Assembly: GCA_964437825.1 (NCBI GenBank)
Contig: CAYTIH010000054.1
Coordinates: 1-14,999 of the forward strand
Direction of reading: 5' to 3'
Source: JBJFCE01 sp964437825
GTDB lineage: Bacteria; Bacillota; Clostridia; Lachnospirales; Lachnospiraceae
Length of the DNA stretch: 14,999 nt
Under the pieces are notes generated by a model that worked only from the letters and a program-made list of their open reading frames with translations, was not told the origin of the DNA and ran no database searches. The translations under genes were made by a program, and so were the position numbers. Positions 6,811 to 14,215 of this stretch are shown here, piece after piece (the first letter of the stretch is position 1; the number at the start of each line of letters is the position of its first letter).

Positions 6811-8181
6811 ATGAAAAGTGTAGCATTACACAATTTAGGCTGCAAGGTAAATGCTTACGAATTGGACGTTATGAGGCAAATGTTACAAGAAAATGGCTAC
6901 CAAATTGTACCATTTGATCAAATTGCGGATATTTACATTATAAATACCTGTACTGTGACAAATATCGCAGACAGAAAGAGCCGTCAGATGCTTCATCGCG
7001 CCAAAAAGAAAAATCCGTCGGCTGTAGTCGTGGCGGTGGGCTGCTATGTGCAAAACGGCATACAGACATTGGAACAGGATGATTGCATTGATCTTGCGGT
7101 CGGTAATAACAGAAAAAAGGATATTGTCAGGATTCTGGAGGAGTATTTCGAGAACAAACAGCCCGCGGATACAGTGATAGAGATCGCAAGCACACAGGAA
7201 TATGAAGAAATGGCGCTTCGCGAAACCTCGGAGCATACCAGGGCCTATATCAAAGTTCAGGACGGCTGCAATCAATTCTGTACTTATTGTGCAATCCCGC
7301 TTGCAAGAGGCAGAGTCCGGAGCCGTAAAAAAGAGAATATTATAGCAGAGGTTACGGGACTGTCGCAGGCAGGATATCAGGAAATCGTGCTTACGGGAAT
7401 TCACCTCAGCTCCTACGGGCTGGATTTTCTCGGAATCAAAAGCGCGGACTATGAGGATGCCTGTAAAGAGGGATTTCTGCTTGATTTGATCGAAAGCCTT
7501 TCCGAGATACCGGGGATCCAAAGAATCCGTCTCAGCTCTCTGGAGCCGAGAATTATGACTGAGGATTTTGTGAAACGTCTGTCCGCATGCGAGAAAATCT
7601 GTCCGCATTTCCATCTTTCACTGCAGAGCGGTTGCGATGCAACATTAAAGAGAATGAACAGACATTATCTTACCGCGCAGTTTGAAGAAGGAGTCAGACT
7701 GCTGCGCTGTGCCTTTGAGCGGGCAGCGGTCACTACGGATATCATAGTCGGCTTTCCCGGGGAAACCGAGGAAGAATTTGCACAGACGAAGGAATTTCTG
7801 GATCGCATCAATTTTTATGAAATGCATGTATTCAAATACTCCCGGCGGGAGGGGACACCGGCGGCGGTAATGAAGGAACAGGTGCCGGATCAGGTCAAAG
7901 TGCGCAGAAGCGAAGAATTAATTGCCATGGATGCGGAAAAATCAAAGCAGTACCGGGCAGCCTGTCTCGGAAAGGAATTGGAAATTCTGCTTGAGGAAGA
8001 AAAAACCATAGACGGAGTTTCTTATATGGTGGGACATACAAAGGATTATGTGCTGGCAGCAGTTTTAAACGAGGGCGTTTCCTCTAATCAGATCGTATCG
8101 GGAACGGCGCAGTCCTTCTTAACAGATGATATCCTTTTGTTGAAAAATCATAACAACTGGGGTACAATAAAAAAAGGATAG
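6811..8181 (+). CDS. mtaB: tRNA t6A37 methylthiotransferase MtaB
   Basis: Radical SAM enzyme converting t6A37 to ms2t6A37 in ANN-decoding tRNAs. The product (456 residues from 6811) has the three family domains. The N-terminal UPF0004 domain carries three cluster cysteines (in NLGCK, NTCTVTN and VGCYV, about 11, 47 and 78). The radical SAM domain has CNQFCTYC with cysteines at about 153, 157 and 160. A C-terminal TRAM domain covers roughly the last 65 residues. I prefer the ATG at 6811 because GAGGAT lies 4-6 bases upstream and relatives begin M-K-x-VALHNLGCK; an in-frame ATG at 6799 would add four residues and lacks a site. It corresponds to yqeV after dnaJ-yqeT-yqeU in Bacillus subtilis, here separated by the sulfur genes and the HPr-like gene. 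Confidence 0.95.
   Translation: MKSVALHNLGCKVNAYELDVMRQMLQENGYQIVPFDQIADIYIINTCTVTNIADRKSRQMLHRAKKKNPSAVVVAVGCYVQNGIQTLEQDDCIDLAVGNNRKKDIVRILEEYFENKQPADTVIEIASTQEYEEMALRETSEHTRAYIKVQDGCNQFCTYCAIPLARGRVRSRKKENIIAEVTGLSQAGYQEIVLTGIHLSSYGLDFLGIKSADYEDACKEGFLLDLIESLSEIPGIQRIRLSSLEPRIMTEDFVKRLSACEKICPHFHLSLQSGCDATLKRMNRHYLTAQFEEGVRLLRCAFERAAVTTDIIVGFPGETEEEFAQTKEFLDRINFYEMHVFKYSRREGTPAAVMKEQVPDQVKVRRSEELIAMDAEKSKQYRAACLGKELEILLEEEKTIDGVSYMVGHTKDYVLAAVLNEGVSSNQIVSGTAQSFLTDDILLLKNHNNWGTIKKG
8140..8168 (+). promoter_or_regulatory. Internal promoter for ireB-ruvX onward
   Basis: TTGAAA (8140-8145), exactly 17 bases, then TACAAT (8163-8168): five of six consensus bases in each box. It lies inside the last codons of mtaB, 44 bases before the ireB start, so the downstream genes can be transcribed without mtaB. 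Confidence 0.6.
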
Positions 8182-8211
8182 TATGAGCGGTCAGATAAAG
8201 GAAGTGGAAGT

Positions 8212-8481
8212 ATGGCAGATTTGGGGAATACACAATTTTTTACTGTAGAAACGGAGCCGCAGATCGGCGTGAAGGAGGTTCTGCAGACAGTATACGAGGC
8301 GATGGCGGAAAAAGGCTACAATCCTGTCAATCAGATTGTGGGGTATATCATGTCGGGGGACCCGACTTATATCACCAGCCATAAGGGGGCGCGCACCACG
8401 ATCATGAAGGTGGAACGCGACGAGCTTGTGGAAGAAATGCTGGCGCATTATATCAAATCAAATGGCTGGGAAGTAAAATAA
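8212..8481 (+). CDS. ireB: IreB family regulatory phosphoprotein (UPF0297)
   Basis: A small cytoplasmic protein of 89 residues, the normal family length. Its Enterococcus faecalis homologue is a substrate of the PASTA kinase IreK and affects cephalosporin resistance; in Bacillus subtilis the family member is YrzL. Recognisable family segments are NTQFF (6-10), YEAMAEKGYNPVNQIVGYI (about 28-46) and SGDPTYITSH. A threonine is present near the N-terminus (Thr7), where enterococcal IreB is phosphorylated, but equivalence is not shown. AAAGGAAGTGGAAG stands just before the ATG. It is followed 12 bases later by ruvX, the usual partner in Firmicutes. Confidence 0.93.
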   Translation: MADLGNTQFFTVETEPQIGVKEVLQTVYEAMAEKGYNPVNQIVGYIMSGDPTYITSHKGARTTIMKVERDELVEEMLAHYIKSNGWEVK

Positions 8482-8493
8482 GAGGTTATTTAC

Positions 8494-8952
8494 ATGCGGA
8501 TCATGGGACTTGATTTCGGATCGAAAACTGTGGGAGTGGCAATCAGCGATGAGCTGCTGATTACGGCACAGGGCAAAGAGATCATTCGTAGGGAACAGGA
8601 GAATAAGCTGCGCAGAACCTGTGCGCGGATCGAAGAACTGATCGAAGAATATCAGGTGGAAGAACTGGTATTGGGACTGCCGAAGAATATGAACGATACC
8701 GAAGGAGAACGCGTGGAGAAAACGAATGCGTTTCGGGAGATGCTCGAGCGCAGGACGGGACTTCCGGTTGTGATGTGGGATGAACGGCTGACAACGGTTG
8801 CGGCGGACCGGACGATGATGGAGGCGGGAATCCGAAGGGAAAACAGGTCTCAGTATGTGGATATGATTGCAGCAGCTCTGATTTTGCAGGGATATTTGGA
8901 TTATCGCCGAAATTGCAGCAGGCAGGAGCAAAGTCAGGACGAAAGGGAATAG
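8494..8952 (+). CDS. ruvX: RuvX/YqgF family RNase H-like nuclease
   Basis: RNase H-fold protein proposed as a Holliday junction resolvase; in Escherichia coli it acts in 16S rRNA 5'-end maturation. The 152 residues show LDFGSKTVGVA with Asp7, LVLGLPKNM at about 59-66, WDERLTT with Asp96 and YVDMIAA with Asp123, matching the acidic active-site pattern of the family. AAGAGG precedes the ATG by about 8 bases. The C-terminal tail (RQEQSQDERE) is charged and not conserved in the family. Position between ireB and the DUF1292 gene matches yrzL-yrrK-yrzB of Bacillus subtilis. Confidence 0.95.
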   Translation: MRIMGLDFGSKTVGVAISDELLITAQGKEIIRREQENKLRRTCARIEELIEEYQVEELVLGLPKNMNDTEGERVEKTNAFREMLERRTGLPVVMWDERLTTVAADRTMMEAGIRRENRSQYVDMIAAALILQGYLDYRRNCSRQEQSQDERE

Positions 8953-8957
8953 GCGGA

Positions 8958-9227
8958 ATGTTTCAGAAAGTTACTTTGAGCCCGAATGAGGGTGAGGATA
9001 TTGAATTATATGTAATCGAGCAGACCAGAATCGGCGGAGTGAATTATCTTTTGGTAACGGAAGAAGCAGACGGCGACGGAGAAGCTATGATTCTGAAGGA
9101 TCTTTCTGCCGATACCGAAAAAGAAAGCGTATATGAATTCGTGACAGAGGATGAGGAGCTGGATGCTGTCGGCAGTGTATTTGGCAGCATGCTTGATGAT
9201 GTGGAAATTATTCATGAAAATGAATAG
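8958..9227 (+). CDS. DUF1292 domain protein (YrzB-like)
   Basis: A small acidic protein of 89 residues with no known biochemical activity. It starts FQKVTLSPNEGEDIELYVI, contains a NYLLVTEE strand and ends in an acidic stretch, consistent with the DUF1292 pattern of a beta-rich core. The ATG at 8958 follows the ruvX stop by five bases, with GGGA and AGGCGG upstream. An upstream TTG at 8913 is in frame but lies inside ruvX and adds an unconserved extension. Its constant position behind ireB and ruvX is the best clue that it acts with them; function unknown. Confidence 0.85.
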   Translation: MFQKVTLSPNEGEDIELYVIEQTRIGGVNYLLVTEEADGDGEAMILKDLSADTEKESVYEFVTEDEELDAVGSVFGSMLDDVEIIHENE

Positions 9228-9430
9228 AAGCAGCGGAAACTGTTAATAAAGAAAACAAATAAGATTACTGTCAGAGCTTTATCGATTGGCGCAGTCCATA
9301 ATGATGAAAGCCTTATTTGCAATGTGACCGGGGATATATCTGCGGATAAGGAAGAAACTTTCATGGCTTTTGGCTGCGGTTCATGAGAGGAAGCTTTACG
9401 GGTAATACGAAGAATGTGGAGGAAATTTTT
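9228..9430 (+). other. Gap before RNase J with unexplained open frame
   Basis: This 203-base gap interrupts an otherwise tight operon. Past the DUF1292 stop codon the same frame stays open for 52 more codons (to TGA at 9384-9386) and reads ITVRALSIGAVHNDE and later FMAFGCG, protein-like but not recognised. It has no in-frame ATG before the one at 9375 and no good ribosome binding site. It may be a gene remnant, a 3' extension lost by a stop mutation, or chance. No strong promoter or terminator is visible. The last 15 bases hold the GGAGGA site of the next gene. Confidence 0.4.
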
Positions 9431-11110
9431 TTGAAAAAAAGTGAAAAGAAAAATGCTTCGGCGCTCAAGATTATACCGCTTGGGGGCTTGGAGCAGATTG
9501 GTATGAACATTACTGCCTTCGAATACGAGGACAGTATTATTGTGGTAGACTGCGGGCTGAGTTTCCCGGCGGACGATATGCTGGGAATCGATCTGGTGAT
9601 TCCGGATATTGCATATTTGAAAGAAAATGTGGATCGTGTCAAAGGCTTTGTGATTACCCATGGCCATGAGGACCATATCGGCGCACTCCCCTATGTATTA
9701 AAGGAAATGAATGTCCCTGTGTATGCAACCAGACTGACAATGGGAATCATTGAGAATAAATTAAAAGAACATAATCTGCTCAAACAGACAAAACGGAAGG
9801 TCGTTAAATTCGGACAGTCCATTAACCTGGGACAGTTCAGAGTGGAATTTATCAAGACGAACCACAGTATTGTGGATGCAGCAGCGCTTGCAATCTATTC
9901 TCCGGCGGGCGTTGTAGTGCATACGGGAGATTTTAAGGTTGATTATACGCCGGTATTCGGCGACGCTATTGATCTGGGAAGATTTGCGGAACTTGGCAAA
10001 AAAGGAGTTCTGGCGCTCATGTGCGATTCCACGAATGCGGAGCGTCCGGGCTTTACGCCCTCAGAGAGAACGGTGGGAAAGACCTTTGATACGCTGTTTC
10101 AGGAGCATAAGGATACCAGAATCATCATAGCAACCTTTGCATCCAATGTGGACCGCGTGCAGCAGATTATCAATTCCGCTTACAAATTCGGCAGAAAGGT
10201 TGTGGTGGAAGGCCGCAGCATGGTCAGCATTATAGATACGGCCTCCAAGCTGGAGTGCCTGAATATTCCGGAAAATACGCTGATCGATATAGAGCAGTTA
10301 AAAAATTATCCGGATAAAGAAACGGTAATTATTACAACGGGCAGTCAGGGAGAAAGTATGGCTGCTTTAAGCCGGATGGCGAGCAATGCACACAGGAAGA
10401 TTTCGATCGGACCGGGGGATACCGTTATTTTTTCCTCAAATCCGATTCCGGGAAATGAGAAGGCAGTTACCAATGTAATCAATGAGCTGCTTTTGAAGGG
10501 TGCGGATGTGATATTTCAGGATGTTCATGTTTCGGGACATGCCTGCCAGGAAGAAATCAAGCTGATTTATACGCTGACCCATCCTAAGTATGCAATCCCG
10601 GTGCATGGCGAATACAAGCATTTGAAAGCGCAGGCAAAGCTGGCATGCAGTCTCGGAATACCCAAGGAAAATGTTTTTCTGCTGTCTTCCGGAGAGGTGC
10701 TTGAGGTTACCGAGGAACATGCGGCGGTTACAAGCAAGGTTCCCGTCGGAGCGATTCTGGTGGACGGTCTGGGGGTCGGTGATGTCGGAAATGTTGTACT
10801 TCGTGATAGACAACACCTTGCAGAAGATGGTATTATGATCGTGGTAATGGCGCTCGACGGTTATTCGGGGCAGCTGTTGTCAGGACCGGAAATCGTATCC
10901 AGAGGGTTTGTATATGTGCGTGAGTCCGATGCACTGATAGACGAAGCCAGGGAGCTGGTGCGTGCCCAGGTTGAGAAATGTATTGACAAGAATATTACCG
11001 ATTGGGGTAAGATTAAAGGGACAATCAAGGATTCCTTAAGTGAATTTGTCTGGAGAAAAACCAAGAGACGTCCGATGATTCTGCCGATTATTATGGATGT
11101 GGATGAATGA
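9431..11110 (+). CDS. rnj: Ribonuclease J
   Basis: Metallo-beta-lactamase/beta-CASP ribonuclease with 5' exonuclease and endonuclease activity, central to mRNA decay and RNA maturation in Firmicutes. Seen in 559 residues: PLGGLEQIGMN near the start, the zinc motif HGHEDH at 77-82, NHS with His145, HTGDF with Asp167, MCDSTN, the beta-CASP segments VEGRSM, TTGSQGE and SNPIPGNE, and HGEYKHL near the end of the catalytic region, followed by a C-terminal domain. I choose TTG at 9431 as start because a perfect GGAGGA (9418-9423) lies 7 bases upstream and family members start near here. The ATG at 9383 has no site and adds 16 atypical residues. The next gene is a YlbF protein, suggesting a decay-related pair. 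Confidence 0.95.
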   Translation: MKKSEKKNASALKIIPLGGLEQIGMNITAFEYEDSIIVVDCGLSFPADDMLGIDLVIPDIAYLKENVDRVKGFVITHGHEDHIGALPYVLKEMNVPVYATRLTMGIIENKLKEHNLLKQTKRKVVKFGQSINLGQFRVEFIKTNHSIVDAAALAIYSPAGVVVHTGDFKVDYTPVFGDAIDLGRFAELGKKGVLALMCDSTNAERPGFTPSERTVGKTFDTLFQEHKDTRIIIATFASNVDRVQQIINSAYKFGRKVVVEGRSMVSIIDTASKLECLNIPENTLIDIEQLKNYPDKETVIITTGSQGESMAALSRMASNAHRKISIGPGDTVIFSSNPIPGNEKAVTNVINELLLKGADVIFQDVHVSGHACQEEIKLIYTLTHPKYAIPVHGEYKHLKAQAKLACSLGIPKENVFLLSSGEVLEVTEEHAAVTSKVPVGAILVDGLGVGDVGNVVLRDRQHLAEDGIMIVVMALDGYSGQLLSGPEIVSRGFVYVRESDALIDEARELVRAQVEKCIDKNITDWGKIKGTIKDSLSEFVWRKTKRRPMILPIIMDVDE

Positions 11111-11182
11111 TGAAACTACACCGGCAGGATCATTCAAATGATCATTGAGATACGATACGGAAAACGAAAGCGGAGAAAAACA

Positions 11183-11527
11183 ATGACGGAAATAGAACAG
11201 GCAACGGATAATTTTGTAAGGATCATTAAGAGTACGGAAGTTTATAAGCGTTATCTATTTGAAAAGGAAAAGCTGGATCGGTTTCCTGATCTGAAAAAGA
11301 GCATCGATGATTACAGAAAACATATGTATGAGTTCAATAATTCCGAAAATCCGGATCTGTTTGATCAGGTGGACAAACTGGAGGAAGAGGGTGCAAGCTT
11401 TCGGGAGAATCCTCTGGTCAGTGATTTTCTGGCGGCGGAGCTGGCTTTGTGCAGAATGATGCAGGAGATCTATACGAAGATTACCGCTGAAATCGATTTT
11501 GATATGGAGATATCGGGAGGAATCTAA
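11183..11527 (+). CDS. YlbF/YmcA family protein
   Basis: A helical cytoplasmic protein of 114 residues from the family that includes YlbF and YmcA of Bacillus subtilis, which with YaaT form the Y-complex that binds RNase Y and affects mRNA maturation, sporulation and competence. The sequence is almost all alpha-helix-forming, with the family-like stretches FVRIIKSTEVYKRYLFEKE (about 11-29), LKKSIDDYRK and NPLVSDFLAAELALCRMM. The start at 11183 has CGGAGAAAAA about 7 bases upstream; the ATG at 11138 lacks one. Its location behind RNase J supports a role in RNA turnover (inference). The next gene begins right after the stop. Confidence 0.8.
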   Translation: MTEIEQATDNFVRIIKSTEVYKRYLFEKEKLDRFPDLKKSIDDYRKHMYEFNNSENPDLFDQVDKLEEEGASFRENPLVSDFLAAELALCRMMQEIYTKITAEIDFDMEISGGI

Positions 11528-12043
11528 ATGGATGGAAAACAGGTAGCCAGATCACTGGCGGCTGTCATCATTAAAATAGCGGTTGCAGTACTGATTGTGG
11601 TATTGGTATATAAGATGTCGATTCTGGTATACACCTTTGGCTTTCGTATTTTTGCCGAAAAACCCATGACCGAGGGAGACGGCATTACGGTAACGGTCTC
11701 CTATATGGAGGACGATACGGTAAGGGATCTGGGGCAGAAGCTTTATGATCAGGGACTGATCAGGGATACCAAGCTGTTCTATTTTCAGGAGCTTTTTTCC
11801 AATTATCACGGAATGGAGCAGCCGGGAGTATATGAGCTGAATACCAGTATGACCGTCGAGGAGATGCTTGGCAAGGTTGCGGAGGGAATGCCGGAGACGG
11901 AGAGAATCGAAGATCTTATGGATATAGATTCTTCTTATTATGATGATCTTCAGGATTCCGAGGAGGAAGATCCGGAGTTCGAAGATATGCAGGAAGGGAC
12001 AACCCAAATCACTCAGGATATTGAACTTCCGGAGGAAGAATAA
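11528..12043 (+). CDS. MltG-like membrane protein without catalytic domain
   Basis: 171 residues: a short cytoplasmic start, one membrane helix (about 10-36), and an extracytoplasmic segment at about 53-120 that resembles the LysM-like N-terminal domain of the lytic transglycosylase MltG (VTVSYMEDDTVRDLGQKLYD, then PGVYELNTSMTVEEMLGKVA). The transglycosylase (YceG) domain with its catalytic glutamate is absent. Instead there is a strongly acidic tail of about 50 residues ending ELPEEE. The gene ends cleanly with a stop, has a GGGAGG site, and abuts ylbF (ATG directly after TAA), so it looks intact, not broken. It occupies the place of yrrL (mltG) before yrrM in Bacillus subtilis. It may bind or regulate at the septal wall but cannot cleave glycan by the MltG mechanism; function unknown. 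Confidence 0.7.
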   Translation: MDGKQVARSLAAVIIKIAVAVLIVVLVYKMSILVYTFGFRIFAEKPMTEGDGITVTVSYMEDDTVRDLGQKLYDQGLIRDTKLFYFQELFSNYHGMEQPGVYELNTSMTVEEMLGKVAEGMPETERIEDLMDIDSSYYDDLQDSEEEDPEFEDMQEGTTQITQDIELPEEE

Positions 12044-12085
12044 ACCGGAAGCAGGAACCGACCGCAGGAGGAATTATATTACGGA

Positions 12086-12760
12086 ATGAACACGGATGAT
12101 AGAACAGTTGCCTTTATCAATTCTCTTGATAAAGGCAATTCCTTGTTTTTGTATGAGCTGGAGAAATATGCGCATGAAACACAGGTGCCCATTGTCAGGA
12201 CTCAGACGCAAAGCCTGCTTCGTTTTTTGCTGGCGCTAAAGAGGCCGGAGCGGATTCTGGAGGTCGGGACCGCGATCGGCTTTTCTGCGATCCTGATGAG
12301 CGATGCGGCGCCCATGGCGCATATTACCACAATAGAAAAATATGAAAAAAGGATTCTGCTTGCAAAGAAAAACTTTAAAAAGGCGGGAAAAGAGGACCGG
12401 ATTACGCTGCTTGAAGGGGACGCCGCCGATCTATTAAAAGAGCTTACGGGAACTTATGATTTTATTTTTATGGATGCTGCAAAAGGGCAGTATATTCACT
12501 TTATGCCGGAGGCGCTTCGACTGCTTGCGCCGGGCGGACTTCTGGTTTCCGACAATGTACTTCAGGACGGAAGCCTGATAGAGTCCCGTTATGCGGTCAC
12601 AAGAAGAAACCGGACGATTCATGCAAGGATGCGGGAGTATCTGTATGAACTGACACATCATGAGCAGCTGGAGACCGTGATATTACAGGTGGGAGACGGC
12701 GTAGCGCTCAGTGTGAAACGGGAGAAAGCCGGGAAAGGATTCGAAGATGAGAAACAGTAA
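12086..12760 (+). CDS. trmR: tRNA 5-hydroxyuridine methyltransferase TrmR (YrrM type)
   Basis: SAM-dependent O-methyltransferase of 224 residues. The Bacillus subtilis homologue YrrM/TrmR methylates 5-hydroxyuridine at wobble position 34 to 5-methoxyuridine. Seen are the SAM motif EVGTAIGFSA (59-68), Glu84 in TIEK for the ribose, the metal-site region MDAAKGQY (129-136) and SDNVL (155-159), typical of this catechol-O-methyltransferase-like family. The downstream U32 peptidase overlaps its last 14 bases, which supports the TrmR-TrhP pairing over a small-molecule methyltransferase. An AGGAGG lies 14 bases before the ATG, an unusually long spacing. A perfect 13-base inverted repeat sits in codons 8-18 (separate entry). 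Confidence 0.88.
   Translation: MNTDDRTVAFINSLDKGNSLFLYELEKYAHETQVPIVRTQTQSLLRFLLALKRPERILEVGTAIGFSAILMSDAAPMAHITTIEKYEKRILLAKKNFKKAGKEDRITLLEGDAADLLKELTGTYDFIFMDAAKGQYIHFMPEALRLLAPGGLLVSDNVLQDGSLIESRYAVTRRNRTIHARMREYLYELTHHEQLETVILQVGDGVALSVKREKAGKGFEDEKQ
12108..12138 (+). promoter_or_regulatory. Perfect hairpin inside the start of trmR
   Basis: TTGCCTTTATCAA (12108-12120) is repeated in exact reverse complement at 12126-12138 around the loop TTCTC, followed by TTCCTTGTTTTT. It lies 22 bases into the coding sequence. The stem is terminator-like in shape, but only 4 of 13 pairs are GC and the T-tract is broken. It could attenuate transcription or slow translation initiation of trmR. Confidence 0.55.
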
Positions 12761-14000
12761 GCGTGTGGGGAAACCGGAGCTATTAGTGCCCGCAAGCAGC
12801 CTGGAGGTATTAAAGACGGCTGTGATATTCGGCGCGGATGCCGTTTATATCGGAGGAGAGGCTTTCGGGCTTCGCGCAAAGGCCAAAAATTTTTCGAATG
12901 AGGATATGGCAGAGGGAATTGCCTTTGCGCATGCGGCTCAGGTCAGGGTGTATGTAACAGCCAACATACTGGCGCATAATGATGATCTGGACGGGGCTGC
13001 GCAGTATTTCAGGGAATTAAAGGAGTTGGGGCCGGATGCACTGATTATTTCCGATCCGGGAATGTTTATGCTGGCGAAGCAGATCTGCCCTGAAATCGAG
13101 ATCCATATTTCCACACAGGCCAATAACACCAATTACGGAACTTATCGCTTTTGGTGGGAGCAGGGCGCCAAAAGAGTTGTGAGCGCAAGAGAGCTGTCGC
13201 TTCAGGAAATCAGGCAGATCAGAGAGCATATTCCCGAAGAAATGGAGATAGAAACCTTTATTCATGGCGCCATGTGTATTTCTTATTCCGGAAGATGTCT
13301 GCTCAGTAATTATTTTACGGGAAGGGACGCCAATCAGGGAGCCTGTACGCATCCGTGCCGCTGGAAATATGCGGTTGTGGAAGAAAAACGGCCCGGGGAA
13401 TATCTGCCGGTTCATGAAAATGAAAGGGGAACCTATATTTTTAATTCCAAGGACCTGTGCATGATCGAACATATTCCGGATCTTTTGGAGGCGGGAATTG
13501 ACAGCCTGAAGATCGAGGGGCGTATGAAAACCGCGCTTTATGTGGCAACCGTTGCAAGAACCTACCGGAAAGCCATTGATGACTGGTTTCGGGATCCTGC
13601 AGAATATCAGGCCAATATGCCGTGGTATCGGGAAGAAATAGCAAAATGTACCTACAGACAGTTTACGACCGGATTTTTTTACGGAAAGCCGGATCAAAAC
13701 GCCCAGATCTATGACAGTAATACCTATATCAACGAGTATATTTATCTGGGAATCGCAGAGGAAGTAACTCCGGAAGGAAAGATAAAAATTACACAGCGTA
13801 ATAAATTCAGTGTGGGAGACTGTATTGAAATTATGCAGCCTGACGGAACAAACGTGCCCGTTACCGTCCTTTCCATGGAAACGCAGGAAGGGGAGAAAAC
13901 GGAGAGCTGCCCGCATCCGCAGCAGGTGCTGTATCTTACCTTGTCGAAGCCGGCAAAGCAGTATGATTTGCTCAGAGTGCATAAGGAAGCGGAAGCATAG
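12747..14000 (+). CDS. trhP: U32 family peptidase, TrhP-type tRNA hydroxylation protein
   Basis: 417 residues of the U32 peptidase-like family. The signature ETFIHGAMCISYSGRCLLS lies at 169-187, and four cysteines at 177, 184, 200 and 204 match the set that binds an iron-sulfur cluster in this family. TrhP proteins carry out prephenate-dependent 5-hydroxylation of tRNA uridine 34, which TrmR then methylates. Bacillus subtilis has two such genes (yrrN, yrrO) behind yrrM, while here only one follows, and by length and signature it resembles YrrO. A beta-rich C-terminal domain (about 330-410) is present. The start overlaps trmR by 14 bases, implying translational coupling, with GGAAAGG just upstream. 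Proteolytic activity is not expected for this subgroup, but is not excluded. Confidence 0.88.
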   Translation: MRNSKRVGKPELLVPASSLEVLKTAVIFGADAVYIGGEAFGLRAKAKNFSNEDMAEGIAFAHAAQVRVYVTANILAHNDDLDGAAQYFRELKELGPDALIISDPGMFMLAKQICPEIEIHISTQANNTNYGTYRFWWEQGAKRVVSARELSLQEIRQIREHIPEEMEIETFIHGAMCISYSGRCLLSNYFTGRDANQGACTHPCRWKYAVVEEKRPGEYLPVHENERGTYIFNSKDLCMIEHIPDLLEAGIDSLKIEGRMKTALYVATVARTYRKAIDDWFRDPAEYQANMPWYREEIAKCTYRQFTTGFFYGKPDQNAQIYDSNTYINEYIYLGIAEEVTPEGKIKITQRNKFSVGDCIEIMQPDGTNVPVTVLSMETQEGEKTESCPHPQQVLYLTLSKPAKQYDLLRVHKEAEA

Positions 14001-14064
14001 GTTTGCCGCAGATCGGCGGAAAACACCAAAGCGGCACAAAAAAACGGCCGTCGCGAAAAAGCTG

Positions 14065-14094
14065 TTGACCATAGCCGTGCACTCATAGTACAAT
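14065..14094 (+). promoter_or_regulatory. Candidate upstream promoter for glutamine synthetase
   Basis: TTGACC (14065-14070), an 18-base spacer and TACAAT (14089-14094): five of six consensus bases in each box. It would start a leader RNA near 14101, about 360 bases before the coding start. Confidence 0.55.
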
Positions 14095-14162
14095 GGGGAG
14101 CGTGGAACCACGATGCATGACCGGTCATTTTGCGCACACAAAGCGCCCTGAATGAGAAGACT

Positions 14163-14190
14163 TTGAAGTGGAATGAAAAATTTTTAAAAT
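14163..14190 (+). promoter_or_regulatory. Second candidate promoter for glutamine synthetase
   Basis: TTGAAG (14163-14168), 16 bases and TAAAAT (14185-14190). It is weaker than the upstream one but would start the RNA close to 14197, just ahead of the stem-loops that precede the terminator. Confidence 0.4.
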
Positions 14191-14215
14191 AGGGCTTGCA
14201 TTTTAAATGCTTTTG

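Noticed and set aside
6883..7614. 243-codon minus-strand frame over mtaB
   Set aside because: Antisense to the radical SAM coding region; no supporting signals.
8913..8957. TTG start for the DUF1292 gene inside ruvX
   Set aside because: It would overlap ruvX by 40 bases and adds an unconserved extension; ATG 8958 fits better.
14001..14025. Hairpin just after trhP as a terminator
   Set aside because: GCCG-CGGC pairing is weak with a bulge and is not followed by a T-run; the real terminator is at 14270-14302.
13017..14141. 374-codon minus-strand frame over trhP
   Set aside because: Mirror of the plus-strand coding gene; no ribosome binding site or family motif, although long.
14113..14151. 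12-residue leader peptide in the glutamine synthetase leader
   Set aside because: The frame MHDRSFCAHKAP has GGGGAG upstream but too distant, contains no glutamine, and ends far from the terminator; no reason to believe it regulates.
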